A stretch of 64,000 nucleotides of DNA, from contig CAYNEO010000015.1 of the NCBI GenBank assembly GCA_964396245.1, positions 1 to 64,000 on the forward strand, read 5' to 3'. Shown piece by piece: positions 1-7,581 of this stretch. The notes below the pieces were generated by a model. The model did no database searches and was not told the DNA's origin. It saw nothing but the letters and a program-made list of their open reading frames with translations. The stretch comes from CAYNEO01 sp964396245 (GTDB lineage: Bacteria > Zixibacteria > MSB-5A5 > GN15 > FEB-12). The translations under genes were made by a program, and so were the position numbers. Each line of letters begins with the position of its first letter. The first letter of the stretch is position 1.

Positions 1-936
1 CTAGAACACCGAGAATTTGAAATACCGCCTCGGGTTTTGCTCGATATTATCCATCAACGTCCGCGCTCGCACGAGCAGATTGGTCAACTCGACATATAGC
101 GTCGTGTCGTTGACCATCATCCCCATACTCCCCTTGGCGTCGTTGATCTTGGTCATGATAGTATCAAGCTGCGCCGATGTCGCCGCGAGATTATTATAGA
201 GGTCCGGGTTGTTCATCAGCTTGCCAATAGTCCCCCGGTCCTCGGTAATCTGGTCTGAAAGATCGCCTATCGAATGCGACATCCGCTCGACCGAGCCTAT
301 CACCCGTTCCTGATTTTTCTGAAGGTCGGCGGTGAGAGCTGTCAGATTGGCCAGAAGGCGTGTCATGTGCGTATAGAGTTGCTTGTCGGTGGCGAATTGC
401 CCGAGCGTTCCCTCGCCCCGATTCATGCGTTCCAGCAGCGTATCCAGATTCTTCGCCAGTGTCCCGAAATCTTCGAATGTCTCGGTCCCGGATGAAAACA
501 ATGCTTCGGCGGTCGGCGCCTGCACCGAGGGAATGACATCGCCAGGTTTGAGGAGCGGCAGTCCTTTGCTCCCCGGGAGAATCTCGACGTATTTGTCCCC
601 GAGGAATCCTATGGTGCCGAGTTGGACTTTGGTGTCCTCGGTCAGCATGTACCAGACCGATTCCTTGGCCCGACAGGTCAGCTTGACACGGCGTTTCGGA
701 TCGAGATTGACGAATTCCATGCCAACAACGTTGCCGACCTCAACCCCGGCCAGCCACACGGGCGCCCCGGTAACCAGCCCGTTGACATTGGGAAAGTAAC
801 AGATGAATTTGTCTTTCGGCTCGAAAATGGAAGTGCCGCCGCCCGAAAAGGAAGCCCAGAGAAGGATAAGGATAACGGCTATCAGCAGCAGTCCAACCCA
901 GAGTGAACTCCACTTAACATTTATGGTTCGTCTCAT
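1..936 (-). CDS. mlaD: MlaD-like MCE-domain lipid-binding protein
   Basis: This is the substrate-binding subunit of an Mla-type ABC system that moves phospholipids between the inner and outer membrane. The 311-residue product has one N-terminal membrane anchor (about residues 11-29) and then an MCE/MlaD domain (about 38-115). The remainder is helical and rich in spaced Leu/Asn, as in the coiled-coil tails of longer MCE proteins. It is longer than E. coli MlaD (about 183 residues), resembling the Mce/YrbD variants with a C-terminal helical extension. It is the last gene of the mlaE-mlaF-mlaD run, 64 bases after mlaF. The stop codon is the first three bases of the window, so the gene is complete. 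No mlaB or mlaC follows inside the window. Confidence 0.88.
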   Translation of the reverse strand: MRRTINVKWSSLWVGLLLIAVILILLWASFSGGGTSIFEPKDKFICYFPNVNGLVTGAPVWLAGVEVGNVVGMEFVNLDPKRRVKLTCRAKESVWYMLTEDTKVQLGTIGFLGDKYVEILPGSKGLPLLKPGDVIPSVQAPTAEALFSSGTETFEDFGTLAKNLDTLLERMNRGEGTLGQFATDKQLYTHMTRLLANLTALTADLQKNQERVIGSVERMSHSIGDLSDQITEDRGTIGKLMNNPDLYNNLAATSAQLDTIMTKINDAKGSMGMMVNDTTLYVELTNLLVRARTLMDNIEQNPRRYFKFSVF

Positions 937-1000
937 ATGCTCATTCCATCTGTTTACCGGTGTATGGTCAGCTGATCGAACGGCCGGCGGACCGGCGTTG

Positions 1001-1780
1001 TCAGACGTTATTTACGAATTTACGCTTTCGCACCACGTCGACGCCATTTAAGAACGGCTCGAGAAAATTCATGACGCGGGGATCGGTGCACTTGCGTAAT
1101 CCCTCGCCACTACCATCAAAAGCAACCTCGCCGTCGTAGATGACTATAAATCGATCTGCCATACTCAGGGCGTCGGCGATCTGGTGTGTCACCACAATGG
1201 TGGAGATAGAGCGCTCCTTGGTCAACCGATTGATCAACCGCAGAACGTTTTCGGTCGACTCCGGATCGAGACCGGTCGTGGGTTCGTCGTATAGCATGAT
1301 CTGCGGATTGGTTGACAGAAGCGCTCGGGCAATCGCCACGCGGCGCTGCATCCCACCGGAAAGGAATTCAGGAAGAACGTCAATAATCTCGGTGGCATTC
1401 AACCCGACAAATCCGAGCATCTCACGGACGCGCCTCTCTATCTCCGGCTGGGGCAGATCGGTGTGCTCAAACAGATAATAGCCGACATTCTCACCGACGG
1501 TCAGCGAATCGAACAGGGCGCCGTCCTGGAAGACCATCCCGATTCGCTTGCGGACCTCCTGCTTATCGCGCTCCCGCATCCGGCAAATGTTGCCTTCATT
1601 GACATTCAACTCGCCCTTCTGCGGGCAGTTCAATCCAAGGATGAGCCTGAGGATGGTCGACTTGCCCGATCCGGAGGGACCCATGATGACGGCCGACTCG
1701 TCGTCCTCGATGCAAAACGAAACGTTTTTCAGAATCGGGCGGTCGCCGTACGAAAATGATATATTTCGCAGCTCGATCAT
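1001..1780 (-). CDS. mlaF: MlaF-like ABC transporter ATP-binding protein
   Basis: This is the ATPase of the phospholipid-trafficking Mla complex; it binds ATP in the cytoplasm under the MlaE permease. The 259-residue product shows a Walker A motif GPSGSGKST (about residues 35-43), a Q-loop (VFQDG), the ABC signature LSGGMQRR, a Walker B ending in LYDEPTTGLDP, and a switch histidine (VVTHQ). The signature with Met after the two glycines is typical of the MlaF/Ttg2A family. Its start overlaps the mlaE stop by four bases, so translation is probably coupled. Confidence 0.92.
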   Translation of the reverse strand: MIELRNISFSYGDRPILKNVSFCIEDDESAVIMGPSGSGKSTILRLILGLNCPQKGELNVNEGNICRMRERDKQEVRKRIGMVFQDGALFDSLTVGENVGYYLFEHTDLPQPEIERRVREMLGFVGLNATEIIDVLPEFLSGGMQRRVAIARALLSTNPQIMLYDEPTTGLDPESTENVLRLINRLTKERSISTIVVTHQIADALSMADRFIVIYDGEVAFDGSGEGLRKCTDPRVMNFLEPFLNGVDVVRKRKFVNNV

Positions 1781-2565
1781 AAATAACCCTTTAAATACTG
1801 AAAAACGAGTTTTGTGAGGAAGAAGTTCACGATCAAAATCGTAATCGATGTAAATACCACCGAATCAGTTGTCGAACGACCGACACCCTTGGTGCCGCCC
1901 CGAGTGGTAAATCCTTTGTAGCACGAAATGAACGCGATGAAAAACGAGAAGACGAACGGCTTGAAAATGCCGATGAACATATTGCCGAAGATTAGTCGCT
2001 CCTTCACCGATGCCCAGTACATGTTGGACGAGACATGGGAAATCAAGACCGATACCATCCATCCGCCGAGAATCGCAATGACATCCATCACCATCGTCAG
2101 TACCGGCGTCATCACCATCAGTGCAATCAGTCGCGGAGCCGCCAGTTTCTTGATCGGATCGATCCCGAAAGCAACCATCGCATCGAGCTGATTCGAGGAT
2201 TTCATGGAGCCAATCTCGGCGGTGATGCCTGAAGCCACCCTCGCCGCAATCATCAGTCCCGCCAGAGTTGGTCCGAGCTCACGGACAACGGCTATGGACA
2301 TGATTCTACCGAGGTAGTTCTTCGCCCCGAAATCAGCCAGTTCAACCGAAAATGCCAGGGCAAAGCCCTGACCCGCAAACGTGCCGGTCAGGATTATCAG
2401 GAACAACGAGCCGATACCAATCAGGTACATCTGTTCGAGCGTCTCGGCGACATACAGGGGACGGCCCGCCAGGGAGCGCAGGACCTTAAGGGAGAAAAAA
2501 AAGAGCCCCTGCAACTCGTGGGCAAAACGCTTTAAGATATCGAGTAAGAACCTGATAATATCCAT
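1777..2565 (-). CDS. mlaE: MlaE-like ABC permease
   Basis: This is the inner-membrane permease of the Mla phospholipid transport system. The product (about 262 residues) has the MlaE fold: several hydrophobic segments and the conserved region around RELGPTLAGLMIAARVASGITAEIGSM-like residues at about 105-130, which I recognise as the family core. I place the start at the ATG at 2565. A TTG at 2580 would add five residues, but it lies only a few bases from the start site predicted from the promoter at 2591-2619, so it is less likely. The gene heads the mlaE-mlaF-mlaD operon and overlaps mlaF by four bases. Confidence 0.9.
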   Translation of the reverse strand: MDIIRFLLDILKRFAHELQGLFFFSLKVLRSLAGRPLYVAETLEQMYLIGIGSLFLIILTGTFAGQGFALAFSVELADFGAKNYLGRIMSIAVVRELGPTLAGLMIAARVASGITAEIGSMKSSNQLDAMVAFGIDPIKKLAAPRLIALMVMTPVLTMVMDVIAILGGWMVSVLISHVSSNMYWASVKERLIFGNMFIGIFKPFVFSFFIAFISCYKGFTTRGGTKGVGRSTTDSVVFTSITILIVNFFLTKLVFQYLKGYL

Positions 2566-2590
2566 GGGTTTTCCGCGCAACTTTCCTGCA

Positions 2591-2619
2591 ATTGTACGGG
2601 CACAAACCCCTTAAGTCAA
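2591..2619 (-). promoter_or_regulatory. sigma70-type promoter of mlaEFD
   Basis: On the minus strand the sequence reads TTGACT (2619-2614), a 17-base spacer, and TACAAT (2596-2591). Both hexamers match the consensus at five of six positions, and the spacing is optimal. Transcription would start near 2584, just ahead of the mlaE ATG at 2565. This is a match by eye, not an experimental start. Confidence 0.65.
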
Positions 2620-2713
2620 GGCAATTTGGCCTTTTAACGATATGCCAAAGATCGTATATTGTCGGCCAATAAATGACAACCCGGGCGCGTTTATATTGGT
2701 ATATTAGAAAGCG

Positions 2714-3754
2714 ATGGACCATACACCGATGACAGATCAGAACAATACGAAGCGCGGCCACGCGATCGCCCTCTTTTCGGGCGGACTTGACTCGGCGTTG
2801 GCGATCCTCCTCGTCATGCAGCAAAACGTTGAGGTGACCGCTCTCACCTTCATGACGCATTTTGGGTGTGACCTTGGGGACAGATCCTCCTGCGGCGCAA
2901 ATCCATACCCGGCCGCCGAGAAATACGGATTCAATGTCAAGCTGATGCACCTCGGACAAAAATTTGTCGATATCGTCGAGAATCCCAAATACGGGCGCGG
3001 CAAGAACATGAATGTCTGTGTCGATTGCCGGATACTGATGCTCTCCGAGGCAAAGGCGTATATGGAAATGGTGAAGGCCGATTTCATCATAACCGGCGAG
3101 GTGCTCGGGCAGCGACCGTTTTCACAGGTCGGGCACCGCCTCAACCTCGTAGAGAAAGAAGCTGGTCTGCGAGGTAAACTGGTTCGACCGTTGTCGGCAA
3201 AACTGCTGCCGGCGACCGGACCGGAGTTGAACGGATTGATTGACCGCGAAAAGTTGGAGGGCATCTCCGGTCGTGGCCGCAAGAGACAGATGGAGCTCGC
3301 CGACCAATTCGGCCTCGAAAACTACCCGACTCCCGCTTCGGGATGTCTGCTCACCGATAAGGGTTACTCCAACCGGCTTCGCGACCTTCTGGAGAACACC
3401 GGGAGGTTGACTTTCGATGATTTGAATCTGCTGAGAGTCGGCAGGCACTTCCGGCTGGATCGTCAGACCAAGGTCATAGTCGGACGCAACGAGGAAGACA
3501 ACAAGAAGATACTGCACTATAAGCAGCCGGGGCACCACGTTTTGGAGGCTGTGGATGTCGGCTCACCCATCACGCTCCTCGTGGGACCGGCGACAGAAGA
3601 GAATATCCGCAAGGCGGCCATGATCACTGCTCGCTACACGTCGGCCCGGCGCGAACCGGCTGTCCGGGTGACAATGAGAAACGAAAGCGGCAGCGTAGAG
3701 GTATCGGTTCCTCCGGCGAAAGATAAAGACCTCAGCTTCGTGGCGCTCAGGTAG
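2714..3754 (+). CDS. ThiI/MnmA-like tRNA thiolation ATP-pyrophosphatase
   Basis: This protein probably adenylates a tRNA uridine so that sulfur can be inserted (4-thiouridine or 2-thiouridine class). The 346-residue product begins with a PP-loop ATP-pyrophosphatase motif, LFSGGLDSALA (about residues 20-30). Further on come cysteines in NVCVDCRI (about 101-108) and PASGCLLTD (about 211-219), the pair expected for catalysis in MnmA-type enzymes. The last 120 residues have no counterpart in MnmA and resemble the C-terminal domain (NFACT-R-like) of ThiI-related proteins seen in archaea and deep-branching bacteria. There is no THUMP domain. The exact modified position is not readable from the sequence. 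A second in-frame ATG at 2729 is an alternative start. Confidence 0.75.
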   Translation: MDHTPMTDQNNTKRGHAIALFSGGLDSALAILLVMQQNVEVTALTFMTHFGCDLGDRSSCGANPYPAAEKYGFNVKLMHLGQKFVDIVENPKYGRGKNMNVCVDCRILMLSEAKAYMEMVKADFIITGEVLGQRPFSQVGHRLNLVEKEAGLRGKLVRPLSAKLLPATGPELNGLIDREKLEGISGRGRKRQMELADQFGLENYPTPASGCLLTDKGYSNRLRDLLENTGRLTFDDLNLLRVGRHFRLDRQTKVIVGRNEEDNKKILHYKQPGHHVLEAVDVGSPITLLVGPATEENIRKAAMITARYTSARREPAVRVTMRNESGSVEVSVPPAKDKDLSFVALR

Positions 3755-4191
3755 CAGACTCCCCCACTCCAGATCAGAATTGCCAAAAAAAGAAGAAGGC
3801 CCCAGCTCACGCCGAGGCCTCACTCACCTCACAAATACCGGGAGATTACTAAGCAGTGTAACCGCCAAGAAAAACTGCTTAGATCGTCCAAGAAAGCATA
3901 TAATCGGGGCTTCCTTATCCAAGGTAGCTTCCCGAGTGCTATACCCGAATGATTGCAATTGCCGTGCCGATTCGGACACTATGACAGCACTACATTGTAC
4001 AACAACAATTTACGCAATAATTTCAATGTGGCAGATGAGGTGGTCGGGCGGAGATATCGCAGACCCTGCGATATCGGGAGAGTTTCGCAGCAGAAATTGC
4101 GCAAAAAAACAGACCCCCGCCTGTAAGCAGGGGTCTGCAAACCTTTATTGAACGCGATAGAGTCGAATCTCTGCAAAAAAGTTCTACGAAA
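3755..4191. other. intergenic stretch with several inverted repeats, no gene seen
   Basis: No protein gene is supported here. Three short inverted repeats stand out. CTAAGCAG at 3849-3856 pairs with CTGCTTAG at 3875-3882. A hairpin around 3913-3947 pairs CGGGGCT with AGCTTCCCG through a bulge. GATATCGCAG at 4053-4062 pairs perfectly with 4066-4075 across three bases. The right end holds the terminator of the minus-strand gene (4103-4137). A run of seven A near 3785 beside AGGCC/GGCCT may be a weak minus-strand terminator. A structured RNA is possible but unproved. Confidence 0.4.
4103..4137 (-). terminator. intrinsic terminator of the cohesin-like gene
   Basis: Read on the minus strand, CAGACCCC (4137-4130) pairs with GGGGTCTG (4117-4110) and is followed at once by seven T. 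It lies 55 bases past the stop codon at 4192. Confidence 0.85.
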
Positions 4192-5001
4192 TCACTTCAG
4201 CAACATCATTTTTCTGGTGTCAGTGAAGTCGCCGGCTGTCATCTTGTAGAAGTAAACGCCGGAGGCTTTGCTGGAAGCATCCCAGTTAATTTCAACCGTA
4301 CCGGCATCCGCCTGACCGGAGAACTCATCAACTACCTGACCGAGGACGTTGAAAATGGTCAGCGTGTAGTCCGACGGTTTCGGCAGGTCGAACGAGATCA
4401 CGGTGGTCGGGTTGAACGGGTTGGGATAGTTCTGATTCAGCGCGAAACGATCAGGCACATTATCGCCTACGCCGCCTGACAGCGAGATAGTGACGGGTTC
4501 GAATTTCCCGTTCTCAACACGCTGATCGACAACCTTGTTATCCTGGTATTCATGATAGATGAACATCAGATTGTGGGCGGGCCTGCGCGTTTCCATTGTC
4601 TCGAGGGTAATCTGTTTCACCGACGGATCGGTGACCTCGAAAACCAGGTTGGCTACGGGACCGTCACCGGCCGCCAGGTCAGGCTTGCTTGTCGCCGTAA
4701 TCTGGCTGATGAGACCAATAGCCACAGTGTGATTTTCGTTGTCGATGTCGGCAATCTTCAAGTCGAAGTACTCGACTCGAGTCTTCTCGAACGTCACTTC
4801 TTTCAAAGTCACGCCCTCAGAGAATTTGAACGGGATGTCCACCGCCATCAGTCCATCCTGGTTGCTGATAGAGACCGGGACCGTCACCGTATTCTCCGCC
4901 ACCGTCGCTTCTTCGACCACCAATTTACTGGCTGCAAAGAGCATCGACGGCAACACCAACAGGACAACGAGAACCGTGAGTACCGAAAAACGTTTCAACA
5001 A
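4192..5001 (-). CDS. secreted cohesin-like protein with C-terminal type IX-like sorting domain
   Basis: The 269-residue product starts with a signal peptide (residues 1-23, ending LFAA). Residues about 25-160 look like a cohesin-type beta-sandwich: the phrase NTVTVPVSISNQDG, a hydrophobic core ending in GDGPVANLVFEV, and the overall spacing fit that family. The last 80 residues form a Por secretion/T9SS type A sorting domain, with NYPNPFNPTT, FNVLGQVV and the terminal GVYFYKM...KMMLLK pattern. It is therefore probably exported and attached to the cell surface. The start is a TTG behind a strong GAGGGGGTGA ribosome site. Function is unknown; a surface scaffold that binds dockerins, such as the one at 50263-54549, is a reasonable guess but only a guess. 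Confidence 0.75.
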   Translation of the reverse strand: MLKRFSVLTVLVVLLVLPSMLFAASKLVVEEATVAENTVTVPVSISNQDGLMAVDIPFKFSEGVTLKEVTFEKTRVEYFDLKIADIDNENHTVAIGLISQITATSKPDLAAGDGPVANLVFEVTDPSVKQITLETMETRRPAHNLMFIYHEYQDNKVVDQRVENGKFEPVTISLSGGVGDNVPDRFALNQNYPNPFNPTTVISFDLPKPSDYTLTIFNVLGQVVDEFSGQADAGTVEINWDASSKASGVYFYKMTAGDFTDTRKMMLLK

Positions 5002-5587
5002 AACTCACCCCCTCAGGGCTGTTCTGGTTAATCTTTTGGCTGACAATGGCTCAATTCCTAAGCACCTATCAGCCGCTTCTTCATCCGCAAAACGATTCGT
5101 TGAAGTGCAGTTACCCTGAATGCTTTCACAATTCAAGGTTAAAGAGGCGGCTCCTTTCGTTATAAAGTACCCCTCCTGCTTATCTTTGTCAAGGACTTTC
5201 ACAATAGCAAGTTGTTTCACAACAATGGATACAGCACGACATTCAGATCAAAAGTCGGATTGGGCTCATTACCTTTACCCCTGATAAACCCCTATCCTGT
5301 TACTTCTACACCGGTTTGGCCGTCTTTGTTCCTGATTGAATGTTAGAAGACCATCAGATTCAGTTTCCAGTCAACACGCTACCGGCGCCATTCTTGCGCC
5401 GGAAACCGGTCTTTTGGCCAATTCCGACCTATGGTATAGCATACAACGTACCGGATTTTGGGATTTTACCGGGTCAGAGCCCGCAGTATCCCTCGGGTCT
5501 GATCCCTGGAAGACTAATTCCTTGACTTAACAGATAACAGGGACAATCTTAGTCAAATCAACTGGATAGCAGAAGTTCGGAGGCTCC
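5002..5587. promoter_or_regulatory. divergent intergenic region with TTTCACAA repeats and candidate promoter
   Basis: No protein gene is supported. For the minus-strand cohesin-like gene there is a candidate promoter, TTGACA (5192-5187), 17 bases, TACTTT (5169-5164), which would give a leader of about 155 bases. The octamer TTTCACAA occurs three times, at 5124-5131, 5197-5204 and 5215-5222; the last two are 18 bases apart and sit just upstream of the -35 element, a position suited to an activator. Towards the OPT gene, 5471-5483 and 5494-5506 form an imperfect hairpin of about 12 pairs. No clear plus-strand promoter was found. Confidence 0.45.
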
Positions 5588-7573
5588 TTGGACACAGCCA
5601 ACAATCGGTCAGACAATTCCACAGAAGAGTTCCAGCCATTCATTCCCGCTGAAAAATCGGTAGCCGAAGTCACCTGGAAAGCGATCATTCTGGGTTCGAT
5701 CATTTCAGTCGTTTTCGGCGTCGCCAATGCCTATCTCGGCCTGAAGTTCGGCATGACCGTCTCAGCATCCATCCCGGCGGCGGTCATTTCGATGGCCGTG
5801 CTGAGGCTGTTCTCTAAAAATGTCACGGTGCTGGAAAATAACATCGTTCAGACCATCGGGTCAGCCGGTGAGTCGCTGGCTGCCGGTATCATATTTACGG
5901 TGCCGGCATTTTTCATCTGGTCGGCCAATCAGCAGCTCGTGGCCGCCGGGTATCATCACGATGTGACCAAAACCCAAATTTTCTGGCTGTCGATGCTCGG
6001 TGGCGCACTGGGCATCCTCCTGATGATTCCGCTTCGTAAATACCTGGTCCAGCGCGAACACAATAACCTGCGTTTCCCCGAAGGTACCGCCTGTGCGGAG
6101 ATCATTGTGGCCGGTGACGAGGGCGGCGGCAAGGCGAAACTGGTTTTTGCCGGTATCGCTGTCGGTGGTCTTTTCAAGGGCCTGATGAACATGCTCAAGG
6201 TCTGGTCCGAGTCGGTGAACTACGACTTCAAGGGCTTTCTCAAGGGAGGTACCGTTGGTGTCGATGCTACTCCGGCGCTCCTCGGCGTGGGGTACATTAT
6301 CGGGCCGCGGATTGCGGCGTTGATGCTCGCGGGGGCGGTGCTCGGATATCTCGGTATCGGTCCGCTGCTCGCATTCATCGGCGATCAGATACCCGGCATT
6401 ATCATATCGCCCGGAACGATTCCAATAAGCGAGATGAATCCGGCCCAACTGCGAGATTTTTATATCAAGTACCTCGGTGTGGGGGCCGTCGCTGTCGGAG
6501 GCTTCGTGTCCCTGATCAAATCCCTGCCGGTTATCGTGTCATCATTCAAGGAAGGGTTTGGCCAGTTGATAGGAAAGTCAACAGTCGGAACAGCCACTCC
6601 GCGCACTGACCGGGATATACCGATGAAATGGGTGATGCTGGGAGTTATCATCGTCATCTTCGGCATCTGGATTTTGCCGAGCACGGAACTACATATTGTC
6701 GGCGCCGCTCTCGCAGTCCTATTCGGCTTCTTTTTCGTGGTGGTGGCCGCCCGGATTGTGGGTATCGTCGGGTCCTCGTCCTCGCCCGTATCCGGAATGA
6801 CTATCGCCACCTTGCTGGTCACGGCACTTCTGTTGCTCAACTTCGGGATCAAAGGCGTGGAGGGTATGGTGACGGTGATGTCGGTCGGGACAATCGTGTG
6901 TATCGCGGTTTGCATGTCGGGGGATATTGCGCAGGACTTGAAAACCGGCTTCCTGCTCGGTGCGACACCGGCCAAGCAGCAGTTAACTGAATTTATCGGG
7001 CTCTTCTTCCCCGCCCTCGCCATGGGTTTCACGCTGTATTTCCTCAACAACGCTTTCGGGTTTGTGCAGGGCGCCACGGCACGCACGCCACTTCTCGCGC
7101 CGCAGGCCAATGTGATGGCTACAGTTGTTCAGGGTGTGATGAACGCTAACCTTCCGTGGGAACCGATAATTGTCGGCGGCATGATCGCCCTGGCGGTGGA
7201 GCTGCTCGGGATTTCATCGCTGCCGTTTGCGATCGGGCTCTACCTTCCCCTTTCGCTTTCGACACCGATTATGGCGGGTGGTCTGATCGCCTACATGATG
7301 AAGAAGACGGCCAGGACCGCCGATATCCGCAGCCAGAGGTCATTGAGAGGAATACTATTCGCCTCGGGGATTGTCGCCGGTGATGCCCTGCTGGGCGTGA
7401 CCGCTGCATTTATGATCGGTTCCTGGGGATCATACGAGAGATTTTATGACGCCCACGACGGCATGATGTTGACGCTGACCGGGTCCTTCGGCCCTTGGCT
7501 GTCATTGATCATGTTCGCGGGCCTTGCGGGCGTTCTCGCGCTCCTGGCTTACCGAGGGTTCGGGAAAAAGTGA
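5588..7573 (+). CDS. OPT family oligopeptide/metal-peptide transporter
   Basis: This is an inner-membrane transporter of the OPT family, whose bacterial members import peptides or metal chelates using ion gradients. The 661-residue product has about 14-16 hydrophobic segments. Its N-terminal portion holds family features: a first helix followed by NAYLGLKFGMTVSASIPAAV-like residues at about 48-67, and LRFPEGTACAEI at about 159-170. The length matches the prokaryotic OPT branch. The start is a TTG preceded by CGGAGG at good spacing. The next gene begins eight bases after the stop, so the two are probably co-transcribed. The substrate cannot be told from the sequence. Confidence 0.9.
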   Translation: MDTANNRSDNSTEEFQPFIPAEKSVAEVTWKAIILGSIISVVFGVANAYLGLKFGMTVSASIPAAVISMAVLRLFSKNVTVLENNIVQTIGSAGESLAAGIIFTVPAFFIWSANQQLVAAGYHHDVTKTQIFWLSMLGGALGILLMIPLRKYLVQREHNNLRFPEGTACAEIIVAGDEGGGKAKLVFAGIAVGGLFKGLMNMLKVWSESVNYDFKGFLKGGTVGVDATPALLGVGYIIGPRIAALMLAGAVLGYLGIGPLLAFIGDQIPGIIISPGTIPISEMNPAQLRDFYIKYLGVGAVAVGGFVSLIKSLPVIVSSFKEGFGQLIGKSTVGTATPRTDRDIPMKWVMLGVIIVIFGIWILPSTELHIVGAALAVLFGFFFVVVAARIVGIVGSSSSPVSGMTIATLLVTALLLLNFGIKGVEGMVTVMSVGTIVCIAVCMSGDIAQDLKTGFLLGATPAKQQLTEFIGLFFPALAMGFTLYFLNNAFGFVQGATARTPLLAPQANVMATVVQGVMNANLPWEPIIVGGMIALAVELLGISSLPFAIGLYLPLSLSTPIMAGGLIAYMMKKTARTADIRSQRSLRGILFASGIVAGDALLGVTAAFMIGSWGSYERFYDAHDGMMLTLTGSFGPWLSLIMFAGLAGVLALLAYRGFGKK

Positions 7574-7581
7574 TTTAGAAC

